A stretch of 64,000 nt of DNA from Linum tenue (lineage: Eukaryota > Streptophyta > Magnoliopsida > Malpighiales > Linaceae): NCBI GenBank assembly GCA_946122785.1, contig CAMGYJ010000011.1, positions 21,329,007-21,393,006 of the forward strand. Direction: 5' to 3'. Below, piece by piece: positions 1 to 13,400 of this stretch; the stretch's first letter is position 1; every line of letters begins with the position of its first letter. Made by a program: the position numbers and the translations under genes. The notes beneath the pieces were generated by a model. The model saw only the letters and a list, made by a program, of their open reading frames with translations, had not been told where the DNA came from and did not search any database.

Positions 1-1589
1 TGACTAGCTACTAGTTATTCTGTTTGTTTTAGTTTTGATGGTATCACAAGGATAGAGTTTGCGAAATGTTTTTTAGTTATTTCTTACATGCACAACGTGT
101 TTGGTTAGGCTTTTGAAATGTAAAATTCTTAATTTCCCCTTTTTGTTATCCCTTTAGTCAATCGTTTTGCTTCATCACTATTGTTATTCAATCATAGTCA
201 TGGTTTTTATTTTGCGGAATTAAATAGAGATCAAAATGACACAATAATTTTCAGTCATGGGTTGTTAAGTTCAATGTTTCATTCTACTCTCCATATTTTC
301 TATATCCTTCAGTAACTTTATTTGTTAGACAAGGCTAGGTAGCAATGGTTTGTATTATAATCCTTGAGTTGCACTTGGAATTGTGAGTTGTTTTACTGAT
401 GTTACGTTTTTGTTTTCTTTTTCAATGTTGTTGACTGCACCAAAGGTGAAGGCAACAAGCACTATTGGAACTTCCTTTATGAATGGGTTGGAGAGGAGTA
501 GATCCTTCAACAATGTAAATATTTTCATGCAAATTTATAATAATGTTAATTTGGATGTTTGTACTGATTGAACCATATTAAGGTCCTATAGAGGTTTTAT
601 CCCATCCCAAACTTTGTAATTTGTTACCATTTCAATCATTAAAACAAAAGTTCATTGATCTCAAGGGACTTTGTACTTTGTTACCATTAAGATAATTTCA
701 ATGGAGTTTATTGATCCGAAGGATACCATGGTATCTTTCCAATATAATGTTACAACTCTATTCACTACTCTTGATGTTTGGAGCTTTAGTCGTAAGTCAT
801 CCTAATGGAATCAATTTAAGTGATGAACTGAGCTATCCATTATCCAACAAAAAAAATTATTACGATATCTTGTAGAGTAACAAACTTAAACAATTCGTAT
901 CTCATTACACACTTCAAACAAGATACAATAATCGCTATATTTTTTATAAACAAGAACGACACGAGAGATGAGGTTGTTGTTGAGAAGAGGAAATACATTG
1001 TTCATCATCAGAAAGATATAAAGATCGGTGATGGGGAGAAAGAACAAATCATGGACATTGTTCATACGAGGTAAATTCTACTCCAATGAAAAAAGATGCT
1101 TCGTATTTGTAAATATGTTATCATCAAATTTTATTGCTCAATGAAATGAAGACAAAAAAGGAAAAATTATTCAAAGTCAAGAGAAGAAGTAGGAGGCAAT
1201 TGATGATGTAGATAAATGTGTCACTAATGAGGATGAAGACATATATGATTAGTGGAGATGCTAATGTTGTCCATGAAGAAAACGTGCAGTAATCTTAGAT
1301 GATGAGGAGTAAATAGAAGAGTCATTTTAAATTGTCTTTAGGAGTCGGTTCACTTGCATTGAGGTTTTCTTTCATTTATGTGTAAAAGGATTTTATTCAA
1401 GTAGTCATTAAAATGTCTAAGAACAGTATGATGTTGATCCTTTTAAATTGCTGCTAAATTTCAATAATTAGGATCTTATTCTACCAATGAATTTGAATGT
1501 TTGGAGTATTTGATTAATTAAAAATTTCTTATACTAATGCATAGTTTGGATACAAATTGTTATTAGTATTTACATGATTGCCAACTGGC
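1..1589. other. AT-rich intergenic DNA, no gene seen
   Basis: Both strands were read. Only short open frames occur, the longest about 60 codons, without recognisable domains or paired splice sites. The composition is AT-rich and non-repetitive by eye. Confidence 0.6.
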
Positions 1590-1965
1590 CGGGTCCATAA
1601 CTAGTTTTGTTTAAAATGAGAGCACTTTTACTATGCTATATAGTATTGGTGCTTTACTGTACAATTGAAAGTTGTACCATAACATTAAATGTATAAGTTT
1701 AAGTTGTACCATAAATCAATTTGTACCCTTATGTTATGGTGCAACTTTACAACTTGAAGTTGTACCATCACATAAAGGTACAAGTTCAAGTTGTACCATA
1801 AAAGAATTTGTACAAAAAGTATAGGTACAATCTGGAGTTGTACAATAACGTAAATGTACAATTTTAAGTTGTACCATAAATGCAAAAACCTATAGCACCA
1901 ATACTATATAGTATTGTAAAATTTCTCTTAAAATGAAAGGTTTGACTATTATATTGTGTTTACCC
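1590..1965. mobile_element. MITE-like inverted-repeat element with GTTGTACCAT blocks
   Basis: An 18-bp perfect inverted repeat (ctatatagtattggtgct at 1636-1653, complement at 1894-1911) brackets about 240 bp containing five GTTGTACCAT copies and one variant. The flanks outside the repeat are also partly complementary (TTAAAATGAGAG on the left, CTCTTAAAATGA on the right). The last 40 bases, 1925-1965, match the terminal sequence of the MULE-type MITE at 48116-48559, ending in TTTACCC. The outer left boundary near 1590 (GGGT) is uncertain and no target duplication is clear. Confidence 0.5.
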
Positions 1966-2063
1966 TTAATTGAATTTCTCGCGAACTAAGAGAGTCGTCT
2001 CTTGGCTGTCAATACCCGTCTCGAGCTAGGTGATTATACACTGAGAAAAGGTTGAGAATCTGT

Positions 2064-2431
2064 TGTAGAAATATCTAGCGAGGCAAAGGTTTAATCGAAA
2101 ACCCGCAGAAAACAACGAGCTGCAGGGTTCCTTCTATTTATACTCAGTGTTCAAGATTTACTGTTTGCCAACGGTAAAATAAACAGAAATATAAATTCAC
2201 CTTGACACGTGGTGAGTAATAAAACGAGAAGGATAAAAACGACTCCACTATCTCTAATACGACAACGCGTTCAGGCGAAGGCTCGAAACTTTTCCCATAC
2301 AATGAATCGTCTTCAAGCCTGAACGTGTTTCACTGTCTTCTTCAAGCTGAAGCTCGATGTGCCCATTCCAGCTCTGCATCAGCTGCTTTGCCTTCATGGA
2401 CCACTGCTCCATCTTCCTTATCATCTTGACA
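2064..2431 (-). repeat. 3' LTR of copia element
   Basis: Begins tgtagaaatatc and ends catcttgaca on the plus strand. It matches 6645-7012 over its whole length with about 13 substitutions and no net length change. Confidence 0.95.
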
Positions 2432-2443
2432 GCCTCCCTCAAG

Positions 2444-2916
2444 CTAGAGTGTGCTAACTCCAAGCTTTTCCAGTAATTCTCGAATCCTGTATTTGCTTAA
2501 GGCTTTAGTAAATAGGTCTGCAACCTGATCAACAGTACGAACATAGAACAGCTTGATCAACCCAGATTTCACTCTTTCACGTGTCACATGAATATTAATC
2601 TCAATGTGTTTCATTCTTTCGTGAAACACTGGATTATCAGCTATATGTATCGTTGATATGTTATCACAAAATACAACAATAGGTAACTGAACCTTCACAC
2701 TCAACTCTGCAAGTAAGCCTTTCATCCACCGCAATTCACACACCAATTGAGCCAAAGCTTTGTATTCAGCCTCTGAAGATTATCGTGAGACAGTAGTCTG
2801 TTTCTTAGCTTTCCAGGTAACAAGTGAACTCCCAAGGAAAGTGCAATAACCACTAACAGATCTTCTAGAGTCTGGACAGCTAGCCCAATCTGATCGCTGT
2901 AACCTGATAGCTTCAA
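2444..2916 (-). pseudogene. copia RNase H domain, broken
   Basis: The C-terminal end of the copia polyprotein. The frame ending at 2444 contains the RNase H segment LAQLVCELRWMKGLL and the family's C-terminal part VADLFTKAL. The sequence just upstream (2760-2916) reads as the SGYSDSDWA-type RNase H start only when frames are switched, and an in-frame TAA precedes the SSEAEYKALA motif. The domain is complete in extent but cannot be translated as one product. It joins the reverse transcriptase frame at 3027 through another frame change. Confidence 0.85.
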
Positions 2917-3026
2917 TGTGGAATCAGATTTGAAACAAAGTCCTTGATTTGGTGACCCCTTTATGTACCTGAGAACTCTGTATGCTTCCTGCAGATGATC
3001 TGAGTAAGGTTCTTTCTGAAACTGAC

Positions 3027-5051
3027 TTAGTGTTGCTGCATATGGAGAGTCAGATCAGGCCTAGTTGTGGTAAGGTAATGTAACCTTCCAACCAATCTCC
3101 TGTATTGCTCAGGGTCTTCAAGTGGAACTCCCTGCTTTGCTTTCAAAGAGACCTTTGGATCCAATGGGGAAACACATGGCTTTGCATCTTGGTATCCAGT
3201 ATCCTTAAGAAGTTCCAGACAATACTTCCTTTGGTTTACTATGATCCCATTGCTGTCTCTAGGAATCTCAAGACCTAGGAAGTACTTCAGCTTCCCTAGA
3301 TCTTTTATCTTGAAGCTCCCGCTAAGATACTTCTTCACTTCTTCTACATCATCTCTGTTGTCTCCTCCCACTATAATATCATCAACATACACCAGCAATA
3401 ATACAAAACGTCCTTGAACCCATTTTGTAAACATGGAATAGTCTGAAGCAGACTGAGAGAAACCATGTTGCAGCAATGATGAAGTTAGTTTTGCAAACCA
3501 CTGTCTGCTGGCCTGTTTGAGTCCATACAAAGACTTCCTTAACCTGCATACAAGCTTCTCAGGACCTTTAGCCCTTGGATCTCCTGGTGGCAACACCATA
3601 TAAACTTCTTTCATGACATTCAAAATATAACATCTGTCAGCTGGAGATAACTGATCAAGTTCCAAGTAGTCTTCCATAAGATATTTACTGACACTGCCAA
3701 CCTGATAATCATTGAACTTGACTGGCATTTTGCCTCGATTAACACGAATAGACTTGCCTTCAAACTCCTCTTGAACTTCTAACTCAGGACCATCATCAGT
3801 ATTATCATCAAAATCCTCCAGATGAGCAGGCTTATCAAGAGCAGGAATAGGTGAATGTGACTGGTGAGAACTGGAAGGGAGGGAAGGTGTATGAGAACCA
3901 GAATTGGTAGAAGGTGTGGGAGAAGGAATTTGGATTGAGGGAGAAGTGGTACTGGAGGTACTGGCCCCCCCTGATCCCTCAATGTTAGAAGTATGAGGTT
4001 GGTAAATAGGTATGCTGGATGGTGCAAATGAAGATGGGGGAGTAAGAACAGGAAGAGAGTGAGGGGAAGTAGAAGGAGGAGAAGAAGTAGAAGAATGAAA
4101 GGGTAGAATGGTTTCATGAAAAATAACATTTCTGGAAATGAAAACCTTTTGATCAACAAGGTGAAGAAGTGTATAACCCTTGACCCTAGTAGGAAAGCCA
4201 AGGAAAACACATTGGGATGCTCTAGGTTGGAACTTTGTTCTACCATGGACTAAGGTAGAAGCATAGCAAAGACAACCAAAAACTTTCAAAATAGAGAGAT
4301 CAGGAGGCTTGTTAAACAACAACTGATATGGAGACAGGTTTTTGAGAATCAAGTACACTGAATGAAGTATACAGGCACTCCAAAACTTCAAGGGCACACC
4401 TGATTGAAACCTTAAAGCACGAGCCACATTTAAAATGTGTTGATGCTTACGCTCTACACGACCATTCTGTTCAGGTGTTTCAACACAAGAGGTCTGGTTT
4501 TCAATGCCATGAACCCTATAGAAATCAGTCATATGGAACTCACTTCCTTGATCACTACGAATGGTTTTAACTGTTTTGCCAAATTGCTGCTTAACCAATT
4601 GACAGAATCCTTGCAATAACTCACGTGTTTCACCCTTAGGGTGCATCAAGTAAACCCAAACGGCTCTACTACAGTCATCCATAATAGTTAAAAAGTAACT
4701 ATAACCTTCATATGACTTAACTGACAAGGGGCCCCAGATATCAACATGAATATGAAAGAAAGGTTCACTAGCAGACATCTCATTAATAGGAAACGGAAGT
4801 TTGTGCTGTTTAGAGAGATGACAAATCTCACAATGAGAAACAGATTCATTGTGAGTTACATTCTGCTGGTTCATGGTAAGTTTGAATTTATCTTTACTGG
4901 GGTGGCCTAAGCGCCAGTGCCATAAATGAATGTCTTGCGGCTGAAGATTGTAGGTGAAAGCAGCTTGATGGTGGGATTGGGAAGAAACTGGAGTGAGTGG
5001 TAATAAGGTGGAAAGGTCAAGGAGATATAAGCCCCTACTTTGTCTTGCCAA
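3027..5051 (-). pseudogene. copia integrase and reverse transcriptase region of pol
   Basis: A 674-codon open stretch. In order: GAG-pre-integrase (LWHWRLGHPSKDKF, near residue 42), integrase core with the three catalytic acidic sites visible (D in HVDIWGPL, D in RSDQGSEF, E in TPEQNGRVERK), a Ser/Pro-rich linker at about residues 325-410, then reverse transcriptase with LYGLKQASRQWF and the active-site YVDDIIVGG. Family members have about 100 more residues between the linker and EVYMVLPPG, including the first catalytic Asp of reverse transcriptase; here that block is gone. The product could not be a working polymerase. Confidence 0.92.
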
Positions 5052-5063
5052 ACCAATGCTCTT

Positions 5064-5282
5064 CTAGGTCTGTTGGTCCTGGATTTCACAGACAGAAGAA
5101 TGGAAGTGCAAAGACAATGGTAAGCTTGAGGTCAACTTGCTAATGGAAATGAGGTTAAAAGTGAAACTAGGAACGAGGAGGACATTCTCTAGCACTAGGC
5201 CAGAAGGAAGTTGAACTGTCCCTATGTGACTCACTAAGACTCTTTGGTTATTAGGCAAGTAGACAAAGGAGTTTTGAACCAC
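5064..5282 (-). pseudogene. copia protease region, fragment
   Basis: A 72-codon open stretch with the C-terminal half of a copia aspartic protease domain (VLLVPSFTFNLISISKL). It is separated from gag and from the integrase frame by stops or frameshifts. The D(S/T)GA active site should lie just upstream. Around 5320-5345 the plus strand reads as the complement of such a segment (WILDTGASD-like), but in another frame. Confidence 0.75.
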
Positions 5283-5302
5283 AGTGTAGTGTGCAAAAAG
5301 GT

Positions 5303-6609
5303 CTAAAGAGCATGTAATTTGATCTGAGGCCCCAGTGTCAAGTATCCAAATGTGCTCAAAACAGATTTATCCACAAAACTGTGGGAGGAGAGGACAAACT
5401 TACCAGCATGATTGGGAAATGCAGGCAAGTATTGAGACATAGAGTAAGCTGTAGAGTTGATCCTTGGTGAGCTACCAGGTGATAAGGGGCCAGCATCCAT
5501 GCCAAACTGAAGAAGAGTTTTGAGACGTGCTATTTCATCCGAGGAAAGAGCATGAGCAACCTTGGAAGGAATACTCCCATCATCAGAAATGCTGCCAGTA
5601 CTATCAAAAGAAGGTGTGACACTTTCTGTAGAAACAGAACCAGAAAAACCCTCCTTCTCTTGTTCCTTTTTCTTCAGCTTCCAGCAATCCTTGATGGTGT
5701 GATCAGTGCGTTTGCAATATCTACAGAATAACTTCCCAGAGCTTGTCTCTTGTCGCCCTTTATACTGATCCTTGCCAGCTTGGTTCCCAACAGCAAGTGC
5801 AACAGGCTGACTGCTCTTGGTCTTAGCCTGATCCCCTTTAAGCTTTTGTTCATGAAAGAGAAAATCATTAACAACAGCGGTAACAGTGGGTAAGGGTTTC
5901 ATCATAAGCAACTGGGTCTTCACAATTTCATATTCCTTATTAAGCCCCCTCAAGAAACGAATCGGATAGTCAGTTTCTTGCTTAGTCTGGAATGCTACCA
6001 CAACAGGACAAGGATTAGGGTTGTTAGGGACACAAGGACAAGGGACAATAGGAGAGAACTGTAGATAATCTTCCCAGAATCCTTTAATCTCAGTGTAATA
6101 CTGAGTGATAGTTCGATCACCCTGCTTACAAGCATGAATATCATCTTCTAGATTGATGATGCGCAAGGCATTAGGTTGCCCAAATTTCCTCTACAATTCC
6201 TCCCACAGAATGCGAGCATTCTCATGACTCATAACACTCTGAGCTATTTCCTTCTTCAAGGAATTGACAATCCAACAAAGAACAACGGTGTTACAACCAT
6301 CCCATAAGTGAAAGTTATCACTGCAGGAGGCGGAACTGGGATAGACCCATCAATGAAACCCAGCTTATGCTTGGTTTTCAACGCCAAACGCATAGATCGA
6401 CTCCACATATAATAGTTAGTACCATCCAAAACCTCAGCGACGAGCGATTGGGACAAATTCTCGTTCGGATTAAGATAGAAAGGGTTGCCAAACTGGATCT
6501 CACCTCTGCCACTCTGCATCTGAGTCTCGTTGAAACTACCAAATTGGAAGGCGGCGCCGGAAGAAGCACCACCGCTGCCAGGAGGAGTAGCGGGAGAGCT
6601 GGTAGCCAT
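5303..6609 (-). pseudogene. copia gag, two blocks broken by a frameshift and a stop
   Basis: The N-terminal block starts at 6609 (MATSSPATPPGSGGASS) and contains LDGTNYYMWSRSMRLAL, the DUF4219/Retrotran_gag start typical of copia. A frameshift lies near 6310 and an in-frame TAG at 6191-6193. The second block (from 6166) continues the gag domain and has a CCHC zinc knuckle, CRYCKRTDHTIKDC, for RNA binding. The total length matches a normal copia gag. The start codon lies just inside the primer-binding site, as expected. Confidence 0.88.
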
Positions 6610-6632
6610 GATCGCCGAGAATCAGATCTGAG

Positions 6633-6644
6633 GCTCTGATACCA
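6633..6644 (-). other. primer-binding site, initiator Met tRNA
   Basis: The minus strand reads TGGTATCAGAGC directly next to the 5' LTR. This is the standard 12-nt complement of the plant initiator tRNA-Met 3' end and fixes the orientation of the element. Confidence 0.93.
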
Positions 6645-7012
6645 TGTAGAAATATCTAGCGAGGCAAAGGTTTAATCGAAAACCCGCAGAAAACAACGAG
6701 CTGCAGGGTTCCTTCTATTTATACTCAGTATTCAAGATTTACTGTTTGCCAACGGTAAAATAAACAGAAATATAAAATCACCTTGACACGTGGTGAGTAA
6801 TAAAACAAGAAGGATAAAAACGACTCCACTATCTCTAATACAATGACGCGTTCAGGCGAAGGCTCGAAACGTTTCCCATACAACGAATCGTCTTCAAGCC
6901 TGAACGCGTTTCACTATCTTCTTCAAGCTGAAGCTCGATGTGCCCATTCCAACTCTGCATCAGCTGCTTTGCCTTCATGGACCTCTACTCCATCTTCCTT
7001 ATCATCTTGACA
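6645..7012 (-). repeat. 5' LTR of copia element
   Basis: 368 bp, the partner of 2064-2431. It starts tgtaga and ends ttgaca on the plus strand. The primer-binding site abuts its inner edge. Confidence 0.95.
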
Positions 7013-7447
7013 TATGTGAAATCAGTTCCTTGGTTCTTCAGCCGCGGTAATAAAAATGGCCTATACAGTTAATTTTCTTATTTCAATTGCATTTTCTATT
7101 TTTCTGAATCTGGGTAGCCTTTGAATACTACTATTGCCTGGTATTGGGGAGCCTGATAATGGGGACAAAGCATCGTTGTGAATTGGTGGCTTAGTGTAGT
7201 GAAAACAAGGATTTGAACCATTGCCCAACATACTGTTTATATGCATGAATAGTGATCAATTTTAGATATATTAACCCCAGGGCCAATTTTTTCCTCTATT
7301 GACATTCATGAGCTTTATAATGTGGCGAAGCATACTTCTGAATTGATGGTGTAGTCCTGGATGTAGAAGAATTTCAGATATGCCATGGGTGGTTTTCTTG
7401 GTTTATTAGTACATCTCACTGCTTTAACTTAGGTAGCAGGTAGAAGA
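7013..7447. other. upstream region of the candidate gene at 7448
   Basis: Intergenic sequence between the copia element and the ATG at 7448. It could contain a 5' untranslated exon, since CAG/GT-like sites lie at 7430-7445, but no promoter element stands out. Confidence 0.4.
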
Positions 7448-10400
7448 ATGGCGCGATTGAGCAAGAAGAAGAATGTAAACAAAAGGTCGAATTTCAACAA
7501 CAACGGCAGAACGCGCAACCTCCGGTGTTATGGTATTGGGATCAGTTGTTCTTTCCCCAGAAATCTGGCCAAGGCTAGGCAGGCGGAGGTGGTTGCCAAG
7601 ATCAAATCGGGAGAGGGAACAGAGTCGCGGGGGCCTTCTTCTTCTTCTTCTTCTTCTTCTTCTTCTTCTTCTTCCGCAGGTAACTGTATATGTTTCTGTT
7701 TATATTGTGGACTTTAAAGATGAGATGTCTCCATTTTCTGGATTTAGATGAATTTTTAGATTCATTGTAAAGGTGGGGTAGTACAAATTGATTGCCAGAT
7801 TGATTAAAATACAACAAGATTATGACTTTTGGAATTCCCAATTTGATTGCCGGTTCTGAAAGCCTAGAATTTTAGTAGTATTTTAGCTCACTATTTCATT
7901 ACAAGTTCAAAGTTCCTTAACTCCGAATTTCTATTATGTGATGGAGGTTTCTGAACTCACAGTTGTGAGTATTAATTCATGCTGGAATGAGGCTGGTTTT
8001 GGGGAAGTCATTGTTGCTTACTGCATAATTCCTTCCGGCTTCATGTTAGTGTACTCATGAAACTGAAGAGTGGGAGTTCAAACTCCATGTATTGTTGTTT
8101 GGTATGATTAATCAGCAAGAATCAAATACATGTGGGAGTTTAAACTTCATATCGCGTTTTGCATAAATCTCCGTTTTAGTGTATGAGTGGGATTTTAAAT
8201 TCTGTTTTTTATGTCATTGTCATCTGCTAATCCTTAAAATTTTTGTTAACTTTTTTTTTTGTTTACAACGTAGTGCATGTGCTTCTATTGAAGTTAGTAA
8301 ATCAGATTTGTTCGTCCACCAGTTGTGCATGCAGGCACAACAATATAGCTCTTGAGTCATGACTCATGACAGTATAATTGATAGAAATCGCCAGTTTCTT
8401 ATCAATTCTACACTTCGGCCTTCATTGATGCGTGCAGGCTTCTCTTACTACAAAGATATTAAATTTTATTTTAGCTTCAATAAGCTTTACGATAATTTCC
8501 TCTCCTTTCTCTACTTATTCCTCATCAATAATCTCCTCGACTGCATCTTATTTGTTCCTTTGTTCTTGCTATAAATTTAGTATGTTTTTCTTCATAATTA
8601 ATCGTGTCATTCATATTTAGCTATATTTAGTTGGCTTGGCCAATTGGGTGGGTTTGAGTTTTTGTCATGTTTCAAGTGTAGTGGTTGAATCAAGGGAAGA
8701 GTTGAGTAGTGATCATCTTCCTCCTTGGTGACTTGGTTCGAAAGATTGGACGGGAACACCACAAAAGGTATACCATTCAGCGTATTTGGCCGTCTGTCAA
8801 CTTAGGTTCGACCTGGTTTTGGGTTAACCTTCTACTTGCTTTCTGTTTTTTAAGAAGGGCACAAGCTACTCAATTTTCAACCTCCTTTTCGTTGTGTTTG
8901 TGTTTATGTAAGATGTATCAATTTTTAAGTCAATATATCACCTCTGGTTCGATTTCATCACACTCAACTTTGCGCACAACCAAACTTGCACCATTGCGCA
9001 CAACCAAACTTGCTTTCAGTTCTCTTTTGTCTTTCTAAATATTTTTGCTACTGACTCTTATGGTGTGGGTTGTGTTTATAGGTGTTGGAGTTAGCATTCA
9101 GCTTTTCCTTACTTGGTGTGGCAATCATCCAGGTTGTGGGTTCAAGTGTAAAGCAAAGTACTCAAGCATCAAGGCCTTCCGTATTGGATCCGTAAAAAGT
9201 CGTCTCACTCAACCAACCATTGCTACTGAAGAATTCTGCATCCCTGCAAACACTAAGTGTAGGTACGCTCCCCCCTGATTCTCCGATTTTTTTTTTCCTG
9301 TTAGGTTCTGGGAATCCTGATAAACATTTAGCTCCCTGATGATTTTTTGCTGGTGCTTTGTTGTTTCATAGATAAAGGGAGAGGCAATCTATACAAATTT
9401 AGATTGTGCTCTTTGTATGAGAATGGTGGCAAACAAATAATGAATATGCACCACAACTCCTGTTTTGTATCTCTATAGTTAAATCTTCTTGATGGGTGCT
9501 GACACTAATACTTGCTGGTGTGTGCATGATGAATATGGCATAAGTACTATGGTTATTAGAATTCTGCATTCTAATCAAAATAGCATATGCTACTAAATAT
9601 GATATGTTATTTCTGATAGTTGCTTAGTTCTTGCCTTAACGAGAATGATGCATATCCTCTGCTATTGTTTTGGATTTTTATTTGTCTGTTAACAATGATT
9701 CTAATAGTTCAGTACTGTGCTTGGCTGTGAGCCTAGATGTTGTTTATGGGTTTTGGTTTCTCTGTTGTTCTTTTGATTTTTCTCTCCATTCTTTAAGTTT
9801 TTTAGATTGTAGCACGGCGAGGAAAAACCATAGAAAAGTAGAAGTAAAAATGTTATGCAAGAAAGAGGCCTCCATTGTCCATCCAAGTTTGGTTTTGAAA
9901 GTGAAATATGGGTAAGCCATCCTCAAACTGGAATTTTAAGCTCCCTATACTCTTTAATGTTATACATTCATCCTAGTTTATATATTTATAAACTCTGTTT
10001 TGGTTGAATGATTCGAGCGGGATAAGATGTAGATTGCAAATCAAATTTGTGTTTCCTGTTGGATTTCTCTTTAGGATTTGTAATTCTAGGATGATTGATG
10101 CTCTGTATGACTTTGGTTCAGTTCATCGTCTGACTAAAGTCTAAAACTTGGGTTTCTACACAATATAGTTTTGAATTTAATTCTTGCGGAGAATTCTTCC
10201 TACCAAATTAAGTATTATATAGTGCTTATTGATAGCTTAAATTGGTTAATTTTGTAGTTCATATTGTTTGGCTTTAACTGTTTGTAGCTAGGGCTGCAAA
10301 TGAGTCAAGCCGCTCACGAGCAACTCGGCGTTCTAATCGGAAATAACTCATTCGACACTCGGCTCGTTAGTTAACAAGCCGGCTCGCGAGCCGACTCGTT

Positions 10401-13400
10401 AGTAAACGAGCCAAGCTTGAGCTAGACCATGCTCAGCTTGCGAGCCGACTCGTTAGTAAACGAGCCAAGCTTGAGCTAGACCATGCTCAGCTTTATAAGC
10501 TCGTTAGCTAGCTTGACACGGTGGCTTGTTAAGCTAAGCTCGCGAGCTAACTTTTTTAGAGCTTGTGAAAGGATTAATTACTCTTCTGAACATTAACATT
10601 ATCTTGTTAATACCAATGTGTGTGAAAGTTAGCTGTTATTTATAGTTTCTTGTGTTCTTTTCATCATTTAAACTCTTATGTGTACACAATTTTTAGCAAT
10701 AATAATCTCAAATCGAGTCATTTTGAGCCGAGCTTGTACTCAGCTTGACAAGCTATGTTAATGAGCATTTTCTGAGCTCTATCGAGTCGAACTCGAGCTG
10801 GATTATTTTTAATCGAGCCAAGCTTGAGCTGAAAAATTTATAAACGAGCCAAGCTCAAACTAAGCAAAAACTCGACTCGACTCGGCTCGTTTGCAGCCCT
10901 ATTTTTTGCTAATGTTAATTGATAATTAATGACATTGTAGAAAGAACTGTAACATACTCTAAATCTCGATTTTTACATAGTTGCGTCATTGACGATCCTT
11001 TTCTCGATAGCTTCAAGCTCCTCTCCCTTTAAGTGTTTGATCTTTCAATTGGTAGGGTATGCTTTTTTTTTTGTGTCAAAAGATATCATGTATTGATCGC
11101 AAAAATAGACAGTTACATCCTGGAAACCAGCCAGGTCTGGAAATCAAAGAAGCGACTCATAGTCGGATACAAAGAGAGGGTTTTCCTAGCTACCAAATGA
11201 GCTACCATATTGTTCTCCCGACCTACAAAACGCACACTAAAGCCAGGCTGAGTACGAAAATAATGAGCAACCTCTTCCAGAACAGCACCCAACCGGCTAT
11301 CTCTTGTGTCGGCTTGATTAATTTTGTCAATAATCACCTTTGCATCGCCCTCAAATCGGACCTCCTACAAACCTTGCTCCACACACCAAATAATAGCATC
11401 CCTAAGCACAAGCAATTCCACCACTACAGGATCATCCATTTGAGAAAACTGGACCCCTCTAGCCAGAAGGAGTGTCCGTGCTTGCTCAAAAAGAACCATC
11501 CCACCAGCCGAATGTGACCCACCCTTAGTAGCTCCCTCCCACATACAAACCAAATGGGAGTCACCCACTTGTGCTGTAGATTGCATTATCAGGATTTGTG
11601 CCCTAGCCGCCTGATCCGCTGGTAGACCCACCCATTCCACATACTGTTGGTTAAACTGTCGCATGAGTGCCGGGATCCCAAATTGTTTGCCTTCAAAGAC
11701 TACCCAATTCCGAGATCGCCAGATCCTCCAAAGGATGGCAACAACAGCCATAACCACTGACGGTTGATGGATCAAACCCAACAGACGTTTGAGAAACAAA
11801 GGAAAAGTATGCCGAGGCAAACCCTCCCCCAAGTAATCCAGCCCAGAATAATCCCAGAGGGCCCGCGCAACGGGACAATAAGGAACAGGTGTTCCATTTA
11901 CTCCGGGCCATCCCTACAAACTGGACACCGAGGTAGCACCTAGACCTTTTTCTCAATAAGCACCTCCGTAGTCGGCAGGGATCTTCGCCTCCCAAACAAA
12001 AACCTTCAACTTCAGAGGGATCTTCGCCTCGCAAACTCTAATCCAACTCGGCTTATCCATCCAGCTAACCGAGGATCGCCACCCACCCCTTCTCCTGTCC
12101 AAATCGACAGCCAAATGATAGGACGACTTAACCGAAAAGACCCCGTCGCTCGTAAAATGCCAGATAAGCTTATCAGGCACGTCCCAAAGCGGGAGAGGAA
12201 TAGCTTTAATAGCCTTACAGGTGGGCAGGTCAAACCATTGACTGAGCTTCTCATCAGACCACCTCCCTCCCCCCTCACAAATAACCTCCGCCTCCAAGGG
12301 ATCACCCCCCTCAGGCAAGATCCGCGGATTATAGCTTGGGGGACACAGTTGGTACCTAGGAATCCAGTCAGAATGGAGGAGGGAGACCGATTGACCATTA
12401 CCAACCTGCCATTTCAAACCCCTCTCCAATAACTGACGCCCATGCAGGATACTTTGCCACCCCCAAGAGGGACGAGACCTAGCAGTCGCGGTCAGGAAAG
12501 ACCCTTGAGGGAAATACTTGCCTTTATAGACCTGGGCAATAAGTGATTGAGGTTCATTGAGAATAGGCCAGCCTATCATAGCCAACAGAGCTTGGTTGAA
12601 ATGTTCGAACTGGCGAAATCCCATCCCCCCATCATGCTTACTCCTGCACATGTTACGCCAGAACACCCATCTAGTTTTGGGAGTACCGTCCTCTGCACCC
12701 CACCAAAAACGGGCCACATGCTTATCTAAAAGACGACAAAGAGCTAGGGGAAGACGGAAACAGTACATAACATGAAGGGGAAGAGCCAACGCTATGGATT
12801 TAATCAATGTTTCCTTAGTAGCCCACGACAATGTCCTTTGCTTCCACCCCTGAAGTCTCTCTAGGAGTTTTTCCTTCAAATATCTGAAAGTAGCCATTTG
12901 GACCGAGCAACCAGCGTTGGAAGTCCCAGATATTTATCGTGGACGCCCACCGCACCAACCCCTAGAATCGTGGCCAAGAACTCCTGATCTGGCGTGGAAA
13001 TATTCTTGCTAAAGCACACCGCCGACTTCTCCAAATTAATGCATTGACCACTCAGTTCCTCATATTCATTCAACACCTTAATTAAATTCTCGCACTCCTG
13101 CAGAGAACCTCGCAAAAATAAATAAAAATCATCCGCGAAGAATAGATGCGAGACTCTTGGAGCACGAGGAGCTACTTTCACCCCCTCTAATTTTTTCTTC
13201 ATAATCGCCTTTCGGAGGAGGGCCGCAAACCCCTCCGTGCATAGTACAAACAAGAGAGGAGAGAGCGGATCCCCCTGGCGAAAGCCTCTAGAGGAAGTGA
13301 AATAACCCGAGGGTGTACCATTCATCAGAATCGAGAAAGAGGAGGATCGAAGACATTCATGTATCCATCCTTGCCAAACTGAATTAAAACCCATCTTATC

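Larger units (their letters stand above)
2064..7012 (-). mobile_element. Ty1/copia LTR retrotransposon, full structure, inactivated
   Basis: A 4949-bp element with two 368-bp LTRs (2064-2431 and 6645-7012), each TG...CA. The flanking 5-mers are tctgt and tatgt, a target duplication with one mismatch. On the minus strand the order is 5' LTR, primer-binding site, gag, protease, integrase, reverse transcriptase, RNase H, purine-rich tract (about 2432-2442), 3' LTR; this order defines copia. About 13 differences separate the LTRs (about 3.5 percent, counted by eye), so the insertion is fairly recent. The coding region carries several stops and frameshifts and an internal deletion in reverse transcriptase. 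Confidence 0.95.

Noticed and set aside
1018..1320. Possible exon remnants in a GA-rich segment
   Set aside because: All frames are broken by stops within about 20 codons and no splice pair helps.
3779..4246. 155-codon Leu-rich frame on the minus strand
   Set aside because: It overlaps the Ser/Pro-rich linker of copia pol in another register; its composition reflects that linker and it has no domain.
7602..7841. Minus-strand frame with polylysine
   Set aside because: It is the reverse reading of the CTT repeat in exon 1 of the plus-strand candidate gene.
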